Positions 20,115 to 22,415 of a DNA stretch of 22,415 bases are shown in pieces. Below the pieces are notes generated by a model, which did no database searches, was not told the origin of the DNA, and saw only the letters and a program-made list of their open reading frames with translations. How positions within the stretch are numbered: the stretch's first letter is position 1; every line of letters starts with the position of its first letter. The DNA comes from an uncultured bacterium (GTDB taxonomy: Bacteria; Actinomycetota; Coriobacteriia; Coriobacteriales; Atopobiaceae). The stretch is taken from contig CAJMPT010000025.1 of assembly GCA_905215465.1 (NCBI GenBank), positions 1 to 22,415 of the forward strand, written 5' to 3'. Made by a program: the position numbers and the translations under genes.

Positions 20115-20846
20115 CTACGCCCAGCCCAGGAGGTCGCGGATCACGCGGCTGGCGATCATCTGCCCCATGATGGGGGGAAAGTAGCTCATGGTGCCCAGGA
20201 GGCTGCCGGACTCGCGCCACTGCTCGTCGGAGATCTTCTCCATGCGGACGGGCTGCTCGTCAGAGTAGAGGACCTGCAGGTCGTGGATGCCGCGGCGCCT
20301 GCACTCCTTGCGCATGACGCGCGCGAGAGGGCAGTTGACCGTCTCCTCTATGCGGGCGAACCTGAGCCTGGTGGGGTCGAGCTTGTTGCCGCCGCCCATG
20401 GCGGAAATCTCGCGGTAGCCGCGCTCCTGGCACCAGGCCGCCAGCTGCAGCTTCTGGGCCACGGTGTCGATGGCGTCCACCACGTAGTCTGGGCGGGGGA
20501 GGGGCGCCAGCGTCTGGTCTATGCCATCCTTGGGGAGAAACGCCTGGACCGCGGTGACGCGGGCCTCGGGGTTGATGTCCAGCACCATGGCGCGGGCCAC
20601 GTCGGCCTTGGGGCGGCCGATGGTGCTGGCGTAGGCCACGGCCTGGCGATTGACGTTGCTGGGCGCCACCACGTCGCGGTCGAGCAGCACCAGGTTGCCC
20701 ACGCCGCCGCGGGCGAGCGCCTCCACGCAGTTGGAGCCAACGCCGCCCAGGCCAATGACCATGACGCACGCCCCGTCGAGCCGTGCGAGCCCCTCCTCGC
20801 CCAGAATGAGCCTCAGCCTGTCCTTGGTCGTCTCCGCCTGCGTCAT
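20115..20846 (-). CDS. tcdA: TcdA-type tRNA threonylcarbamoyladenosine dehydratase (ThiF/MoeB superfamily)
   Basis: 243 residues. TcdA cyclises the t6A base at position 37 of ANN-decoding tRNAs, using ATP. The ATG (20844-20846) follows GGGAGGG with a short gap. Seen: the E1-like nucleotide site VMVIGLGGVGSNCVEALARGG, DRDVVAPSNVNRQ with the family's Asp, Asn and Arg, the strand DYVVDAIDTVAQK, and the TcdA/YgdL-specific stretch DPTRLRFARIEETVNCPLARVMRKECRRRGI. The length and absence of a rhodanese domain and of the MoeB zinc-site cysteine pairs favour TcdA over MoeB or ThiF. Its 3' end carries structured element copy 2, and its promoter region lies between inverted REP-like repeats. Confidence 0.9.
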   Translation of the reverse strand: MTQAETTKDRLRLILGEEGLARLDGACVMVIGLGGVGSNCVEALARGGVGNLVLLDRDVVAPSNVNRQAVAYASTIGRPKADVARAMVLDINPEARVTAVQAFLPKDGIDQTLAPLPRPDYVVDAIDTVAQKLQLAAWCQERGYREISAMGGGNKLDPTRLRFARIEETVNCPLARVMRKECRRRGIHDLQVLYSDEQPVRMEKISDEQWRESGSLLGTMSYFPPIMGQMIASRVIRDLLGWA

Positions 20847-20861
20847 GCCGCCCTCCCGCCG

Positions 20862-20907
20862 CCCCGCAAATTGGGGACGTGTTCGAATTTGCGCAAATTT
20901 GGGACGG
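20862..20907 (-). repeat. REP-like repeat, copy A (inverted)
   Basis: Read on the minus strand this matches copies B and C, with some changes, around the central TTTGCGCAAA palindrome. Its end CGAACACGTCCCCAATTTG is identical to theirs, and the identity to copy C continues through GCGGGGCG. It begins directly upstream of the tcdA ribosome binding site. Confidence 0.8.
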
Positions 20908-20970
20908 ACTTGAATGCCCCGCAGCTTAGGATACACGTGGGGGGCTCGCTTTGCGGTTCTTGCCAAACCC

Positions 20971-21009
20971 GTCCCCACTTTGCGCAAAAACGAACACGTC
21001 CCCAATTTG
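20971..21009 (+). repeat. REP-like repeat, copy B
   Basis: 39 nt identical to copy C, starting GTCCCCACTTTGCGCAAAAA and ending CCCCAATTTG, with the palindrome TTTGCGCAAA inside. It runs straight into the aldo/keto reductase Shine-Dalgarno sequence AGGAGG. Between copies A and B (20908-20970) I see no certain promoter. Confidence 0.9.
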
Positions 21010-21023
21010 AGGAGGAGATGAGC

Positions 21024-21876
21024 ATGGAGTTCGCGACGCTTTCCAACGGAGTCAGGATGCCGAAGGTGGGCTTTGGCGTCTACCGTGTGCCGGCCGAGGA
21101 GTGCCAGCCGGTTGTTCAAAAGGCCCTCGAGGTGGGCTACCGCCACCTTGACACGGCCCAGTGCTACTTCAACGAGGAGCAGGTCGGAGCCGCAATCCAG
21201 GCCTCGCCGGTGGACCGCTCCGACATCTTCCTCACCACCAAGGTCTGGATCGGCTGCTACGGCGAGGGCCAGACGTACGCCTCCGTGGAGCGCTCCCTGC
21301 GTCGCCTCAAGACCGACTACCTGGACCTCGTCCTTCTTCACCAGGCCTTTGCCGACTACTACGGCGCCTGGCGCGACCTCGTGCGCCTCTACGAGGAGGG
21401 CAAGGTCCGCGCCATCGGCACGAGCAACTTCCTGCCCGTGCGCCTGGCGGACCTCTCGGCCTTTGGCGGCATGGCGCCGCAGGTGAACCAGGTGGAGACC
21501 AACCCCGTCTGCCAGCAGCGCGCCGCCCACGAGTACATGGCCGCGGCCGGCATCCAGCACCAGGCCTGGGCACCCCTGGGCGCGGGCATGGGGGGGCGTG
21601 CTCGACAGCCCCGTCATCTGCGGCATCGCCGAGCGACTGGGAAAGACGCCCGCCCAGGTCATCCTGCGATGGCTCGTCCAGCGAGGCATCGTGGTGCTGG
21701 CCAAGTCCGCGCACGAGGAGCGCATGCGCCAGAACCTCGAGATCTTTGACTTTGCGCTCTCCGCGGACGACGTGGCCGCCATCGAGGCGCTGGACACGGG
21801 GCACGGCACCTTCATCGACCCGGCGACCATCGACTTCTTCCGTCCGCTGGTGGAGGAGCGTTGCGGGCTGCTGTAG
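21024..21876 (+). pseudogene. aldo/keto reductase, frameshifted in a G7 run
   Basis: The family reduces aldehydes and ketones with NADPH in the cytoplasm. ATG 21024 has AGGAGG (21010-21015) 8 nt upstream. The tetrad is intact: Asp43 and Tyr48 in HLDTAQCYFNE, Lys73 in TTKVW, His106 in LLHQAF. After residue 189 (Met, 21588-21590) the frame passes seven G residues (21590-21596) and loses resemblance. From about 21595 the +1 frame continues the family exactly with VLDSPVICGIAERLGKTPAQVILRWLVQRGIVVLAKSAHEERMRQNLEIFDF and stops at 21876. Removing one G gives a 283-residue protein of normal length. Without that, the C-terminal third, including the NADPH-binding Lys-Ser-xxx-Arg segment, is lost. It may be a real mutation, phase variation or a homopolymer sequencing error. 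The gene lies between perfect direct repeats B and C. Confidence 0.85.
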
Positions 21877-21898
21877 GGGCTTCTTGCGGGACCAACCT

Positions 21899-21937
21899 GT
21901 CCCCACTTTGCGCAAAAACGAACACGTCCCCAATTTG
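21899..21937 (+). repeat. REP-like repeat, copy C
   Basis: 39 nt identical to copy B, in the same orientation, 22 nt after the aldo/keto reductase stop and upstream of fhs. The following bases GCGGGGCG also match the complement of copy A. Confidence 0.9.
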
Positions 21938-21938
21938 C

Positions 21939-21974
21939 GGGGCGCGTGACCTATAGTGGAAGGCCATGCGCCCC
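21939..21974 (+). promoter_or_regulatory. candidate fhs promoter flanked by a dyad
   Basis: TATAGT (21952-21957) is a five-of-six -10 box 49 nt before the fhs start, without a recognisable -35. GGGGCGC (21939-21945) faces GCGCCCC (21968-21974) on either side of it, which could be an operator or a leader hairpin. Confidence 0.4.
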
Positions 21975-22006
21975 GTTTGCGCCATGCCGTCGCCGAGGAG
22001 GACCGA

Positions 22007-22415
22007 ATGGCCGAGTACCTGTCTGACATCGAGATCGCCCAGCAAGCCAAGATGCTGCCCATCGCCGAGGTGGCCGCCAAGGCCGGCCTCTCCGAGGACC
22101 AGCTGGAGTGCTACGGCCGCACCAAGGCCAAGGTGGACATCCACAGCCTGAAGGACCTGCCCATGAGGGGCAAGCTCGTCCTGGTCACGGCCATCAACCC
22201 CACGCCTGCCGGCGAGGGCAAGACCACCACGTCCGTCGGCCTGGCGGACGCCCTGTGCGGCATGGGCAACAACGCCCTTCTCTGCCTGCGCGAGCCCTCC
22301 CTTGGCCCCGTCTTTGGCATCAAGGGCGGCGCCGCCGGCGGCGGCCATGCCCAGGTTGTGCCCATGGAGGACATCAACCTCCACTTCACCGGCGACTTCC
22401 ACGCCATCGGCGCGG
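22007..22415 (+). CDS. fhs: formate-tetrahydrofolate ligase (N-terminal part)
   Basis: The first 136 codons are in view; the gene runs off the window. The enzyme couples formate to tetrahydrofolate with ATP, feeding one-carbon units into purine synthesis or, in acetogens, the methyl branch of acetate formation. GAGGAGG (21995-22001) stands 5 nt before the ATG. The protein opens MAEYLSDIEIAQQAKMLPI, then shows the ATP-binding loop TPAGEGKTTTSVGLADAL (66-83), LREPSLGPVFGIKGGAAGGG and HLHFTGDFHAIGA-type sequence (here NLHFTGDFHAIGA), all characteristic of Fhs. Confidence 0.96.
   Translation, partial: MAEYLSDIEIAQQAKMLPIAEVAAKAGLSEDQLECYGRTKAKVDIHSLKDLPMRGKLVLVTAINPTPAGEGKTTTSVGLADALCGMGNNALLCLREPSLGPVFGIKGGAAGGGHAQVVPMEDINLHFTGDFHAIGA

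Noticed and set aside
20283..21020. A plus-strand open frame running through the tcdA antisense into the aldo/keto reductase
   Set aside because: The part before 21024 is antisense to tcdA and passes through the repeats; the reductase starts at ATG 21024 with its own ribosome binding site.

Overview
The window is a GC-rich stretch of bacterial chromosome holding almost only housekeeping genes. Codon use is strongly GC-biased. Several genes start with TTG or GTG, and each start sits behind a clear GGAGG-type ribosome binding site. Protein resemblance and gene content suggest an anaerobic actinobacterium of the Coriobacteriia, with the Olsenella/Atopobiaceae type as best guess. That placement is recalled family resemblance, not a search result. 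I see no CRISPR array, prophage, transposase or defence operon.

Layout. 1-300: tail of a NUDIX hydrolase and tRNA-Arg(TCT). 488-3361: a PfkB-type 1-phosphofructokinase and PTS enzyme I, together the general phosphotransfer arm and a sugar-phosphate kinase. 3473-4402 (minus): a lipid/diacylglycerol kinase. 4652-4807: a tRNA-Pro(TGG)/tRNA-Gly(TCC) operon with its own promoter and terminator. 4980-6335: hexameric glutamate dehydrogenase. 6697-11165: carA-carB, behind a long leader that folds like a transcription attenuator. 11300-14803: tRNA-Leu(TAG), trigger factor, clpP and clpX, a protein folding and degradation cluster. 14998-17012 (minus): a family 8 glycosyltransferase and a TatD-type hydrolase. 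17109-19793: valS. 20115-20846 (minus): a TcdA-type tRNA-modification enzyme. 21024-21876: an aldo/keto reductase broken by one extra G in a G7 run. 22007-end: the start of formate-tetrahydrofolate ligase.

The interest lies between the genes. Two 3'-end elements (19815-19896 and 20018-20104) share a 60-nt core with compensatory base changes inside different outer stems. Each sits just behind the stop of one of two convergent genes. Three copies of a REP-like repeat around a TTTGCGCAAA palindrome surround the broken aldo/keto reductase, and two of them are identical over 39 nt. The carAB leader contains three mutually exclusive hairpins. A roughly 100-bp inverted-repeat cloverleaf lies between clpX and the glycosyltransferase. 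Other dyads lie upstream of carA, beside the lipid kinase and before ptsI.

Metabolically, gdhA (ammonia to glutamate), carAB (carbamoyl phosphate) and fhs (one-carbon entry) supply nitrogen and one-carbon units. ptsI and the kinase serve sugar uptake. tig-clpP-clpX handles protein quality control. The tRNAs, valS and tcdA serve translation.
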